A DNA stretch of 64,000 nucleotides, taken from positions 1-64,000 of the IMG/VR virus record IMGVR_UViG_3300032093_000090; one strand, written 5' to 3'. This DNA is from a virus. Shown in pieces: positions 41,968-51,953 of the stretch (its first letter is position 1; each line of letters opens with the position of its first letter). A program made the position numbers and the translations under genes. The notes beneath the pieces were generated by a model, which was not told the origin of the DNA, ran no database searches, and worked only from the letters and a program-made list of their open reading frames with translations.

Positions 41968-43692
41968 ATGTCTTTAAAAGAATACGTAGTTACTGCAAAA
42001 TCAATGGATGAGTTGGAGTCATTGTATAATGACTTGGAGACTGCTGGCGGCACAGACGCAGTTCCTGATAGAGTAGTTCCGGTATATCGTAGAAGACCTA
42101 TAAGTCAAAGTACTCATTATATGTTAACAGATGAGGAAGCTGTTACATTAAGAAATGATCCAAGGATTCTAAATGTTGAACCAATGGAATTAATTCGTGG
42201 AAGCGTTAAATTACATTCGTATAAGCAAACCGGCACATTTAGTAAAACAACTTATACTACAAGTATGGATGCTTCGTGGAAAAATTGGGCTCTGTTAAGA
42301 TGCCTTGAAGGTTCTCAAAGAAGTAATTGGGGTGACGATGGCACAACAACTCAAAATGCAACTATTGATGTTGGCCCAACAGGTAAAAACGTTGATGTAA
42401 TTATTATGGATGGTATCTGCGGTGTGCCAGATCATCCGGAATTTGCAGTAAATGCAGATGGTACTGGCGGAAGTAGATATGTTCAATATGATTGGTATCA
42501 ATTAAATTCTATTGTATCATCTATTGACGATGACGCATCCACATTGCTAAGCGGAAGTTATTCATATGCCGCGTCTGCGTCTATTACTGATGCAAACCAC
42601 GGAGCACATACTGCAGGAACCGCTTGCGGCAATACACAAGGCTGGGCAAGAGACGCAAACATATACCAAATTAATCCTGTATCGGGCGGAGTCGATGCTT
42701 TAATTATATGGGATTATATTAGAGCGTTTCATAGAACAAAACCAATTAATCCTGAAACGGGTCGCAGAAATCCAACAATATGTAATTGTAGCTTTGGCAA
42801 CAGTTTAACGTTCCCTGATAATGCATTAACTCTTAGCGCAGTTAAACAAGCAAATCGTAGAGGAACTACCGTTGGTCCTTTTGGAAGTAGTCCATATACT
42901 GCATTTACTTCCGCACAACTAAATAGTGTTGGTATGTATAATACTACAACCTCCGGTACAGTATATGCAAATGTTCCATATTATATTGATGCAAATGCAG
43001 CAGATGTTGCTGCAGCTATTGCCGAAGGAATCATTGTTGTTGGAAGTTCTGGCAACGAAAGTTATTACGTAGATAACTCTACAGGAGTTGATTACGGAAA
43101 TTGGTTTATTGCCTCATATGGTGCGGTAACAAGTTATTATTTGTGGTATCAGCATAAAGGATCTTCACCTGCGTGTGTTCCCGGGGCAATATGTGTAGGT
43201 GCAATAGATGCAGGCAAAGTAGAACGAAAAGGTTTTTATAGTAACACCGGGAATAGAATAGATATTTTTGCTCCTGGTACATGGATTACAAGCGCATGGG
43301 CAGGATCAACCCCTGGGAGTTGGGGTGATGTAGCAGCTGATAGTAGAAACGGTAGTTATTACATGAGCAGAGATATTGGCACCAGTATGGCAGCTCCTCA
43401 AGTCACGGGCGTATTGGCGTGTATACTTGAATTGTATCCAAATATGTCACCTGCAGAAGCAACAGCATACATAAAGTATTATGCCAAATTAAATCAATTG
43501 ACAGATGCATCTGGATTATCAAGTCCAGGATGGACATCTAATACTCAAAGTCTGCAAGGCGCAACCAATAGATTTTTATTTCTGCCAAGAGAAAAGGCAT
43601 TATCCGGCGCAACATATCCTAAGGTAAATTATAATATTAGACCAACATCTGGAAGCGTATATCCCAGAGTTAAGCGTCGTATAAGAGGTTGA
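41968..43692 (+). CDS. subtilisin-like serine protease (S8 family)
   Basis: The 574-residue product has the S8 catalytic triad in order: D148 in DVIIMDGICG, H211 in NHGAHTAGTACG, S473 in GTSMAAPQVTG. N363 in GSSGNES sits at the oxyanion position. Residues about 1-75 (EYVVTAKSMDELESLYNDLE...ILNVEP) resemble an I9-type inhibitory propeptide. There is no signal peptide, so it acts in the cell or in the particle. Placed directly behind a giant fibre gene and among tail genes, it may mature fibres or baseplate proteins, or ride in the virion to cut host surface protein. T4's own prohead protease is of an unrelated family. Confidence 0.88.
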   Translation: MSLKEYVVTAKSMDELESLYNDLETAGGTDAVPDRVVPVYRRRPISQSTHYMLTDEEAVTLRNDPRILNVEPMELIRGSVKLHSYKQTGTFSKTTYTTSMDASWKNWALLRCLEGSQRSNWGDDGTTTQNATIDVGPTGKNVDVIIMDGICGVPDHPEFAVNADGTGGSRYVQYDWYQLNSIVSSIDDDASTLLSGSYSYAASASITDANHGAHTAGTACGNTQGWARDANIYQINPVSGGVDALIIWDYIRAFHRTKPINPETGRRNPTICNCSFGNSLTFPDNALTLSAVKQANRRGTTVGPFGSSPYTAFTSAQLNSVGMYNTTTSGTVYANVPYYIDANAADVAAAIAEGIIVVGSSGNESYYVDNSTGVDYGNWFIASYGAVTSYYLWYQHKGSSPACVPGAICVGAIDAGKVERKGFYSNTGNRIDIFAPGTWITSAWAGSTPGSWGDVAADSRNGSYYMSRDIGTSMAAPQVTGVLACILELYPNMSPAEATAYIKYYAKLNQLTDASGLSSPGWTSNTQSLQGATNRFLFLPREKALSGATYPKVNYNIRPTSGSVYPRVKRRIRG

Positions 43693-43706
43693 TGTGTTTA
43701 AGAGTT

Positions 43707-43714
43707 AATAAATA
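43707..43714 (+). promoter_or_regulatory. T4-type late promoter box (variant)
   Basis: AATAAATA, followed by ATAAGAATAAAC, 23 bases before the start at 43737. Confidence 0.6.
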
Positions 43715-43736
43715 ATAAGAATAAACATAAGTAAAA

Positions 43737-46361
43737 ATGCCAACAATAAATTTTCCTTCATCTCCCAATCCAAACGATCTTTATACGTTTGGTGGAAAAA
43801 CATGGCTGTATAACGGCACTGCTTGGCAATTGCAAGCACCTGTTACGTACACAGCTAATGTATTGGAGTCTGAAAGTAATCTTTATTATACAGATACTAG
43901 AGTTTACGCTAATGTTATAAATTTATTACCCACATTAGCCGGCAACAACATTAGTATTGCAGCAAATGGTCAAATTTCCGCAACAGGAACTTCTTCGGGC
44001 AGTTCATATGCTGCAGACATTATTGGTCTTAATACTGCCAATATCATTGGTCTTAACACTGCTAATGTTTCAGAATCGGCAAGCAATCTTTACTATACAA
44101 ATGCAAGAGCAATATTAAATGTTATTCCGGCGGTAACAGAATTATTAGTTACTACTCCTGGGATGTATTATAGTATAGATCAGTATAGTGGAAACAATCC
44201 TGCTATAGATGTAAGAGCAGGTGAAACTATAGCATTTGGTCTCAATACTTCAGGCCACCCATTCATGATCCGTGTGTCAGATGGTGGTTCTAATTATGAT
44301 ACTGGGTTAATTCATGTTGATACAGACGGCACAGTCTCAACAGGATCAGCTGCTCAAGGAAAAGAATCTGGTAGATTATTTTGGAAAATACCATATAGTT
44401 TAGCTGGTAATACTTACGTATACCAATGTTCTGTTCATAGTGGAATGGTAGGAAGTATTGTCATTTCCAAATCAGTTAGTTCTACAACAGATGTAAGCGA
44501 AGGCAGCAATCTATATTATACCAATGCTCGTGTTTATGCTAATGTTGTTGCATTGTTACCTACCTTGGCTGGAAATAATATCAGTATTGCAGCCAATGGC
44601 CAAATTTCTGCTTCTGCGGGTAGTGTGTATGCTGCAGACATTATTGGTCTTAATACTGCAAATATTTCCGAATTAACCAATCTATATTACACAAACGCAA
44701 GAGTTTATACTAATGTTGTTGCATTGTTACCTACCTATACCGGTAATATTTCTGCAGATAATATATTTGCAAATTCAATTTATGTTGGAAGCGGTGGTTC
44801 TATCACTGGTGCCAATTTAATATCTACTAATATTATTTCAGCTACAACTTGGACTGGATTATATGCCGCAAATGTTGTTGGATTAACAACTAACAATGTT
44901 ACCGAATTAACCAATCTATATTATACCAATTCAAGAGTAAGATCAAACGTAATAACATTGTTGCCTACTTTAGCTGGTGATAATATTACTATTGAAGCAA
45001 ATGGTAGAATTTCAGCTAGTGCTCCGGCATCTGGTACAGTATTTGCTACAAGTGTTATTGGGCTAAATTCAAACATCTATTCAAACGTAATAACATTGTT
45101 GCCTACTTTAGCTGGTGATAATATTACTATTGAAGCAAATGGTAGAATTTCAGCTAGTGCTCCGGCATCTGGTACAGTATTTGCTACAAGTGTTATTGGT
45201 CTTAATACTGCTAACATTATTGGGCTTAACACCGCTAACGTAACTGAATTAGATAATTTATACTATACCAATGCCCGTGTTTATGCCAATGTTATTGGAT
45301 TGTTAAATACCAAAGCAAATGTAGGTGATTTGGATGCTAAAGCAAATGTAGGTGATTTAGATGCTAAAGCAAATGTAGGTGATTTGGATGCTAAAGCAAA
45401 TGTAGGTGATTTAACAACATCCAATGTTGCTGAAGGAACAAATCTATATTATACCAATGCCCGTGTTTCCGCTAACGTAATTTCATTATTGCAGACGCTT
45501 GCAGGCAATAACATTAGTATTGCAGCAAATGGTCAAATTTCTGCAAATGTAGATGGCGGCGGTGGCGCCACAACATTAACTGGGTTAACAGACGTTAATG
45601 TTGTTGGAACTCCGGGTGACGGACAAGTATTAAAATATGATAGTGCATCGGGTAAGTGGGTAAACGGCACTGACGCAACAGGCCCCGGCGGTAGTGGTAC
45701 TTATGGTAATGCAGATGTAGCAGCATATTTAACAGTAAATACTGGTAATATACGTGCAGGAAATGTCATAGCAAATACCTTTATATCAGGCGGTACTGGT
45801 TCCGGTGGATCTATTACTGGTGCCAATTTAATTTCCGCAAATAATATCATTGCAAATAACATTATATCTGGCGGAAGCACCGGCGGATCTATTACTGGTG
45901 CTAATTTAATTAGTACAAACAATATATCATCTGTAAACTGGATTGGACTATATACATCGAATGTAATTGAAACTGCTGGTAATTTATTCCTTTCAAATTC
46001 CTCATTAAGAACTGCGGTATTAAATCTTACAGATGGCACTCTTGCAGTAGATGCTAATGGTAGAATTGGTGTTAACTTCTATGCTAATTCGCAAATAATT
46101 ACAGGATCATCTTCTTATGTAAATTATAATTTAAATTACGCAAATACAACTAATTCAAGTATTTTCGTAGCTATTGAGGGAATAGTACAGATTCCAGGAG
46201 TAGATTATTATGTAAGTGGTCAAACATTAACATTAACTTCGGCTCCTGACACAGGCGCAAATATTGAGGTACGATATATGGGATTAAAACAATCTCAAGG
46301 TCCTCAAACTCCTTCAACATCAATGGACACAATAAGCGCATTCTTATTAATGGGGGCGTAA
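43737..46361 (+). CDS. repeat fibre protein 5 with embedded cupredoxin-like domain
   Basis: The 874-residue product starts with a 'PNDLYTFGGKTWLYNGTAWQL' adaptor, then about seven YYTN repeats. Between them, residues about 134-245 form a cupredoxin-like domain: VRAGETIAFGLNTSGHPFMIRV gives H174, and YQCSVHSGMVGSIVI gives C231, H234 and M237. This is a full type-1 copper ligand set with amicyanin-like C-x2-H-x2-M spacing. Similar domains occur in other marine virus structural proteins. Later it carries a 119-bp exact duplication and a four-copy KANVGDLDA tandem repeat. The C-terminal 80 residues resemble the tip of the protein at 29521. Copper binding is unproven. Confidence 0.75.
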   Translation: MPTINFPSSPNPNDLYTFGGKTWLYNGTAWQLQAPVTYTANVLESESNLYYTDTRVYANVINLLPTLAGNNISIAANGQISATGTSSGSSYAADIIGLNTANIIGLNTANVSESASNLYYTNARAILNVIPAVTELLVTTPGMYYSIDQYSGNNPAIDVRAGETIAFGLNTSGHPFMIRVSDGGSNYDTGLIHVDTDGTVSTGSAAQGKESGRLFWKIPYSLAGNTYVYQCSVHSGMVGSIVISKSVSSTTDVSEGSNLYYTNARVYANVVALLPTLAGNNISIAANGQISASAGSVYAADIIGLNTANISELTNLYYTNARVYTNVVALLPTYTGNISADNIFANSIYVGSGGSITGANLISTNIISATTWTGLYAANVVGLTTNNVTELTNLYYTNSRVRSNVITLLPTLAGDNITIEANGRISASAPASGTVFATSVIGLNSNIYSNVITLLPTLAGDNITIEANGRISASAPASGTVFATSVIGLNTANIIGLNTANVTELDNLYYTNARVYANVIGLLNTKANVGDLDAKANVGDLDAKANVGDLDAKANVGDLTTSNVAEGTNLYYTNARVSANVISLLQTLAGNNISIAANGQISANVDGGGGATTLTGLTDVNVVGTPGDGQVLKYDSASGKWVNGTDATGPGGSGTYGNADVAAYLTVNTGNIRAGNVIANTFISGGTGSGGSITGANLISANNIIANNIISGGSTGGSITGANLISTNNISSVNWIGLYTSNVIETAGNLFLSNSSLRTAVLNLTDGTLAVDANGRIGVNFYANSQIITGSSSYVNYNLNYANTTNSSIFVAIEGIVQIPGVDYYVSGQTLTLTSAPDTGANIEVRYMGLKQSQGPQTPSTSMDTISAFLLMGA
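44943..45061 (+). repeat. 119-bp exact direct repeat, copy 1
   Basis: Identical to 45081-45199 base for base, within the fibre gene at 43737; offset 138 bp keeps the frame. Lack of any difference points to a recent duplication. Confidence 0.92.
45081..45199 (+). repeat. 119-bp exact direct repeat, copy 2
   Basis: Second copy of 44943-45061, separated from it by 19 bp. Confidence 0.92.
45312..45412 (+). repeat. 27-bp in-frame tandem repeat, about 3.7 copies
   Basis: Units start at 45312, 45339, 45366 and 45393 and encode KANVGDLDA; the third-position difference between copies is TTGGAT/TTAGAT. Copy number can change without frameshift, altering fibre length. Confidence 0.92.
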
Positions 46362-46368
46362 AAGAAAA

Positions 46369-46698
46369 ATGACAATCGCATATAAAATTTTAGGACAATC
46401 AAATCCAATTGCGAATACAGAAACAACGCTGTATACCGTTCCTGCAAATACCAGTGTTGTTGCATCTACATTAAACATTTGTAATCAATCATCTTCATCT
46501 GCAACATTTAGAATTGCAGTAAGACCCGGTGGCGAAACACTTGCAGCAAAACATTATATTGCATACGATACAGTAATTCCGGCATTAGATATTATTAGTT
46601 TAACAATTGGCATGGCATTGGCAACAACAGATGTTGTAACGGTTTATGCAAGCGCAAACACAATGAGTTTTAATTTATTTGGATCTGAGATTACGTAA
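46369..46698 (+). CDS. small beta-rich virion protein, paralogue family member 2
   Basis: The 109-residue product is a clear paralogue of the protein at 51590: both start with a 'YK(I/V)LGQ.NP' segment, have YTVPANTSVVASTLNICNQSSSSATF, RIAVRPGG.., HYIAYDT and end in a strand pair. A small beta sandwich is likely. It follows the cupredoxin-containing fibre gene and overlaps the start of the six-LamG gene by one base. A cap, adaptor or assembly factor for the adjacent large protein is a reasonable guess. Confidence 0.7.
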   Translation: MTIAYKILGQSNPIANTETTLYTVPANTSVVASTLNICNQSSSSATFRIAVRPGGETLAAKHYIAYDTVIPALDIISLTIGMALATTDVVTVYASANTMSFNLFGSEIT

Positions 46699-49600
46699 TG
46701 GCATTAACAGGATTTGCTACCAATAAGTTAAGTACATCTAGACCTACACTAACGAGTAGAGCTATTAATTCTAAACGATTTACTAACATCCGTGGCAATT
46801 ATTCAAGGTTATCAAACCCCACAATCCCTCTCCCATATTTTGTACTGTCAACTGTTACTCCAAATGTAGTTGAGGGACAATCTCTTGCTATATCCGCGAG
46901 GGGTTATAATCTCCCAGCGGCAGATCAAAACGGATTATATTACTGGACTATTGAATCAAATGCAGGAGATTTTGGCACAACTTCTGGCAATTTTACTATG
47001 ACATGGAATGGTGATGCGTATGGATATTCGTTTGGTACTTTTTACGTGGCACCTACAAGCGATGCGGTAATAGAAGGAACCGAATATTTTACTGTTGCTT
47101 TAAGAACAGGTTCAACTAGTGGTACTATTGTAGCAACTGCTTCATTATCAATAAATGATCCTACCACATATTTCACATTCACATCCACTCCTAATCCTGT
47201 AACAGAAGGAAGTACTACAACAATTACTGTTCAAGGGTATAATCTTGCTATTGAAAGTGGAACATACTATTGGACAATTGAAACAAATGCTGTTGATTTC
47301 GGCACAACTTCTGGTAGTTTCACATTAACAAGCGGAGCAGGTTCATTTACGGTAAGTCCAACTTCAGATTTTGTAATAGAAGGAAATGAACCGTTTACTA
47401 TTGCTATTAGAACTGGCTCTACAAGCGGGCCTATCATATCAACTTCTTCGTCATTAACAATACAAGATCTATTAGGTGAAACCTATTTTAAATTTAATAC
47501 CGCACTAATATCCGCTGAACCAGTTTCGGCAAATACTTTTATTTCAACGGTAAGGCCTGTTAGTAATGTGATAACTACAGGTGGGAATACTCGTCCAAGT
47601 AAATTTAATCCTTATACCCCGGGATATTATAGTAGTGATTTTAGTTCAGGAAGTTACCTTCAAATAACCGACAATGTTTTATTTGATTTCGCAGGTGATT
47701 TTACTGTTGAGATGTGGATGAAAATGGGATCATTTTCCGTTGATGGCGGCGCATCGCCAGCAATAATAAGTGGTACTAACGATTCAGGTAGTTGGCTAAT
47801 ATTAGTTGGCGCTTCTGCTATTACGTTATACTATAATCTATCACAGGTTTTTTCCAGTACGACTACTATTGCAGTTGGAGAATGGTTTCATTTTGCATGG
47901 AGCCGTTCTTCGGGCACTATGAGAATGTTTAAGAATGGTACTCAAATTGGATCACATACTGCATCCACCACCTATACGTGTAATGGTGATTTGTATGTGG
48001 GTGTACAAAAACCAGGAGCAGGTAGAACATATGGCGAAGTATCTAATCTTAGAATTGTAAATGGTACGGGATTATATACCGCAGAATTCACTCCAAGCAC
48101 CGAGCCGTTAACCGCAATACCAAATACTGTGTTGTTGACGTGTCGCTCAAATAGAGCAAATGTTGATATTTCTTCATACAATCATCCCGTTTCCTCACAA
48201 GGGACCGTGGGAATAAAATCCTTTACTCCACTAAATCCTAATCCACTTTACAATGACTATGGAAGTGCTTGGTTCTTTACAAACGGCGGGTCAAACAACG
48301 GTGATTATATAGGTGGATTTATTTCACCTACATTGGGTACTTTAGACCACACGATTGAATTTTGGTATTACAACGATGGTGCTTTACAAACTTATGGCAA
48401 TCCTTGGACATATAATGGATCGGCAACACAACAGGCCACAAATAATTACTATCTTTCTATAGGTGCTGCTGGTTCTGGAGTATTGTTGGGAAGCGGTTCA
48501 GCATCTTGGACTTTTAATATGGGATTTACAACCCCTCCTATTAATACGTGGAATCATATTGCGTTGACACGCGCTGGTAGCACATTTAGAATTTTTGTTA
48601 ATGGTATACAAGCAGGCACTGCTACAACAAGTCAAGCAATCGGCGCACCAAACGGACAAATGTTATTAGGTACTTATGCAATAGGTGCAGCAAACGGAAA
48701 TTGGATTAATGGATATATAAGTGATTTTAGATATGTTATAGGTACTGCAGTATATACCGGAAACTTTACTCCGCCTACTGCACCGTTGTTGCCTGGAGGC
48801 ACAGCAGTAACTTATCCAAGTACTGCAAATGTTAATTCAACATTTTCTGCAGCAAATACTGCGCTATTACTTTGTCAGGGCAATAAAGCTGTAACAAATA
48901 ATGCATTTTTAGATAAAAGTAATAATGCTTTTGCAATTACCCGCAATGGAAATTCTACTCAAGGCACATTTAGTCCACATGGTAGTAATTGGAGTAATTA
49001 CTTTGACGGTACTGGAGATTATTTAAGTTTACCAATAGGGGCATACTCTGATTTTGGTAGTGGCGCATTTACTATTGAAATGTGGATTTATCCTACTCTA
49101 ACAGCAACCCAACAAGTTATAGCATTCCACGGTTGGTCTGGCTCTGGTGCATTGAATTTTGGTTGGAATATACAGATTAATACCAGTAATCAAATGGCAT
49201 TTTATGCAAATGGTTCGCTGCAAGCATTCACTGATCTAGTTGCAACTATAAACGCATGGAATCATATTGCATTTGTCGGCACAGGGGGGGTATTATCTGC
49301 ATACAGGAACGGGATAAAAAGTGCAACAACTTTAACATATACTGCTATAGTAGATAGATCAACTATGACTACGGTAATTGGTGGTTGGAATGACAACAAT
49401 GAATTAATTGCTGAACGATATTTTTATAGAGGATACGTATCCAATTTTCGGGTTGTTAAGGGTACTGCAGTATATACATCTAATTTCCCTGCACCCAATG
49501 TAACCCCATTAACAGCAATAACCAATACTAGTTTTTTAACATGTCAGTCTAATCGTCTTATTGATACTTCTACAAATAGGTTTACTATTACAAAAAGTGG

Positions 49601-51587
49601 CGATACAAAAGTACAGCGTTTTTCCCCTTACGCACCAAGCACCGTTTACTCGCCTAGTACAATTGGAGGTTCGGTATACTTTGATGGTACTGGAGATTAT
49701 TTAAACACCGCATCACAATCTTCGGTCCCGACAATATCAAATGCCCACACATTCTTAGCTGGTACAGATTTTACAATTGAAGCATGGATATATCCAACAG
49801 CAGCAGTTGCATATCAAGAAGTGATTGGTATTTATTCTGGTGCCACAACTGGAAGGTGGATTATTAGAACAAATGCAGATGGCATAACATTAGGTTTTTA
49901 TCAATATCCAAGTATTTCTGATGTTGCAATGGGTGCAGCATTAAAATTAAATACGTGGAATCATATTGCGTTAGTTCGTTCAGGTTCAACAATAACTGGA
50001 TATATTAATGGTATAGGAACAACAGTGTATAATGGATCAATTAATCTTGACGGTGGCGCTGAAGCACTCTATATCGGACAAGCTTATCCTGGCAGAACAC
50101 CTTGGAATGGATATCAAAGTGATTTACGAATTGTTAGGGGCACTGCAGTATATACTGGTAATTTTACACCGCCAACTGCACCATTAACAGCAAACGGGAA
50201 TCCAACTTTATATACAAGTACTGCAAATGTTAACACCACATTTTCTGGCGGCAATACAAATTTATTGTTAAATTTTGCGGAAGCCGGAATTTATGATTCT
50301 ACAATGCTTAACAATTTTGAAACTGTGGGTGATGTAAAAATAGTACCTAGAACTGCATATGCCGGGGAACTTTATTATAGTAATTATTTTGATGGCAGTG
50401 GAGACTATTTAACAATTTCATCTGCTGCTATTGTAAATTTCTCAGCAGCATATACTGTAGAATGTTGGTTTTATTTGCCTGGAAACTTAACGTATCTTGC
50501 CGGTGGTAATAACTATGTAGGAAGATTTATAGACGCACAGGGAACAGGTGGTTTTGAATTCTCACTTCTGAGTGCATCATCTTCAGTAACTACCCCGACT
50601 CAAATTTCTGTATCCGCATATGGGGGTGGCGGCCCTACGCAACAGCTTGCAACAGGATTAACTATTCCAACAAGTCAATGGCATCATATTGCAGTTGTAC
50701 GAAACGGATCTAATGTACAATCTATATTTTTAAACGGTGTTAGAGTAGCAACAGGAACAATTTCTGGTTCTTGGGCATCTAATGGTACTGTCTATATTGC
50801 TGGAGATACTGGAATTAATTATTATGGATATTTTCCAGGTTATATTAAAGATATGCGAGTTTCAAACGGCACTGCGTTTTATGACCCAACATTAACAACA
50901 TTAACAGTGCCAACTGCACCATTAACTGCAATAACAGGTACAACACTATTGACCTGCCAAAATAATCGATTTAAAGATAATTCTACAAATAATTTTACTA
51001 TTACTATAAATGGTGAAACGCAGATAACGGAATTTAATCCTTTCCGAACAAGTACTGGTAGTAGCATATACTTTGATGGCACAGGTGATTATTTAACTAC
51101 TCTTGGCAATGATGTATTTGCTTTAGGGACAGGAAGTTTTACTGTAGAAGCATGGATTTATCCAACAGCTGCACGGGGAGTTACATTAGTATCATCTAAT
51201 TATAATTATTCAACTGCTGATGGAAATTGGAGCTTATATTTTACTGTGGGATCAGCCAGCACTATTTACTTTAACGCTGGGAATTCTACCGGATTTGCAA
51301 ATCATGGTTCTAGTACAACAGTTACAATACCTATAAATGCATGGACGCACATTGCATATTCTAGATATGGGGGAAATGGATATTTTTATATTAATGGCGT
51401 GCAACTTGGTACTGCAGTAGCCGATACCTCAAATTATGTAGGAAGCAGTGGCCTTCTTTATATAGGCAGACAAAATGATGGTACTAGCCAATTTATGGGG
51501 TATATCCAAGATTTTCGTATAACCAAAGGCTATGCTAGATATAGTGCAAATTTTACACCCCCTACAACAGCATTTATTAAACAATAA
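46698..51587 (+). CDS. large adhesin with two Calx-beta-like and six LamG-like domains
   Basis: The 1629-residue product has no YYTN repeats. After a short basic N-terminus come two similar domains (about 50-155 and 156-260) with 'TPNVVEGQSLAISARGYNL...YYWTIES..GDFGTTSG...EGTEYFTVALRTGS', like Calx-beta modules. Six jelly-roll units follow, each with a 'YFDGTGDYL', 'FTIEAWIYP', 'WNHIALVRSGS' and 'LRIVRGTAVYTGNFTPPTAPL' pattern. Multiple LamG folds point to avid binding of surface glycans. Adjacent units differ enough to suggest different ligands. It is probably a host-range determinant on the tail or baseplate. The small protein at 51590 follows two bases later. Confidence 0.8.
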   Translation: MALTGFATNKLSTSRPTLTSRAINSKRFTNIRGNYSRLSNPTIPLPYFVLSTVTPNVVEGQSLAISARGYNLPAADQNGLYYWTIESNAGDFGTTSGNFTMTWNGDAYGYSFGTFYVAPTSDAVIEGTEYFTVALRTGSTSGTIVATASLSINDPTTYFTFTSTPNPVTEGSTTTITVQGYNLAIESGTYYWTIETNAVDFGTTSGSFTLTSGAGSFTVSPTSDFVIEGNEPFTIAIRTGSTSGPIISTSSSLTIQDLLGETYFKFNTALISAEPVSANTFISTVRPVSNVITTGGNTRPSKFNPYTPGYYSSDFSSGSYLQITDNVLFDFAGDFTVEMWMKMGSFSVDGGASPAIISGTNDSGSWLILVGASAITLYYNLSQVFSSTTTIAVGEWFHFAWSRSSGTMRMFKNGTQIGSHTASTTYTCNGDLYVGVQKPGAGRTYGEVSNLRIVNGTGLYTAEFTPSTEPLTAIPNTVLLTCRSNRANVDISSYNHPVSSQGTVGIKSFTPLNPNPLYNDYGSAWFFTNGGSNNGDYIGGFISPTLGTLDHTIEFWYYNDGALQTYGNPWTYNGSATQQATNNYYLSIGAAGSGVLLGSGSASWTFNMGFTTPPINTWNHIALTRAGSTFRIFVNGIQAGTATTSQAIGAPNGQMLLGTYAIGAANGNWINGYISDFRYVIGTAVYTGNFTPPTAPLLPGGTAVTYPSTANVNSTFSAANTALLLCQGNKAVTNNAFLDKSNNAFAITRNGNSTQGTFSPHGSNWSNYFDGTGDYLSLPIGAYSDFGSGAFTIEMWIYPTLTATQQVIAFHGWSGSGALNFGWNIQINTSNQMAFYANGSLQAFTDLVATINAWNHIAFVGTGGVLSAYRNGIKSATTLTYTAIVDRSTMTTVIGGWNDNNELIAERYFYRGYVSNFRVVKGTAVYTSNFPAPNVTPLTAITNTSFLTCQSNRLIDTSTNRFTITKSGDTKVQRFSPYAPSTVYSPSTIGGSVYFDGTGDYLNTASQSSVPTISNAHTFLAGTDFTIEAWIYPTAAVAYQEVIGIYSGATTGRWIIRTNADGITLGFYQYPSISDVAMGAALKLNTWNHIALVRSGSTITGYINGIGTTVYNGSINLDGGAEALYIGQAYPGRTPWNGYQSDLRIVRGTAVYTGNFTPPTAPLTANGNPTLYTSTANVNTTFSGGNTNLLLNFAEAGIYDSTMLNNFETVGDVKIVPRTAYAGELYYSNYFDGSGDYLTISSAAIVNFSAAYTVECWFYLPGNLTYLAGGNNYVGRFIDAQGTGGFEFSLLSASSSVTTPTQISVSAYGGGGPTQQLATGLTIPTSQWHHIAVVRNGSNVQSIFLNGVRVATGTISGSWASNGTVYIAGDTGINYYGYFPGYIKDMRVSNGTAFYDPTLTTLTVPTAPLTAITGTTLLTCQNNRFKDNSTNNFTITINGETQITEFNPFRTSTGSSIYFDGTGDYLTTLGNDVFALGTGSFTVEAWIYPTAARGVTLVSSNYNYSTADGNWSLYFTVGSASTIYFNAGNSTGFANHGSSTTVTIPINAWTHIAYSRYGGNGYFYINGVQLGTAVADTSNYVGSSGLLYIGRQNDGTSQFMGYIQDFRITKGYARYSANFTPPTTAFIKQ

Positions 51588-51589
51588 AA

Positions 51590-51931
51590 ATGGCAACAAC
51601 ATACAAAGTTTTAGGACAGATAAATCCAGCATCAAATACGTTAACCAACGTATATGTAGTACCTTCGTATTATAATGCTGTTATCAGTACAGTCGCAATT
51701 TGCAATCAAAGTTCGGCAAATACAACGTTTAGCCTTGCAGTTCAACCCAAAGGAAATACGTTAGTTACACAACATTATATAGTATATAACGCAAGTTTGC
51801 CTGCAAATGATACTATTCCTTACACTATTGGTATTACGTTAGGCCCAGGCGACATACTTTCAGCAAATACTTATTCATCTAATGTAAGTATTACGGCATT
51901 TGGCATGCAAGCCGACAGTATTTCACCCTAA
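51590..51931 (+). CDS. small beta-rich virion protein, paralogue family member 3
   Basis: The 113-residue paralogue of the protein at 46369 has YKVLGQINPASNTLTNVYVVP, STVAICNQSSANTTFSLAVQPKG, HYIVYNASLPANDTIPYTIGI and a final strand pair. It follows the six-LamG adhesin with a two-base gap, just as its relatives follow other large genes. It is last in its transcription unit; a late box overlaps its stop region. Confidence 0.7.
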   Translation: MATTYKVLGQINPASNTLTNVYVVPSYYNAVISTVAICNQSSANTTFSLAVQPKGNTLVTQHYIVYNASLPANDTIPYTIGITLGPGDILSANTYSSNVSITAFGMQADSISP

Positions 51932-51937
51932 TAAATA
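51930..51937 (+). promoter_or_regulatory. T4-type late promoter box (variant)
   Basis: AATAAATA, overlapping the stop of the small protein and 16 bases before the start at 51954. Confidence 0.55.
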
Positions 51938-51953
51938 ATAAAAAAGGTAACAG

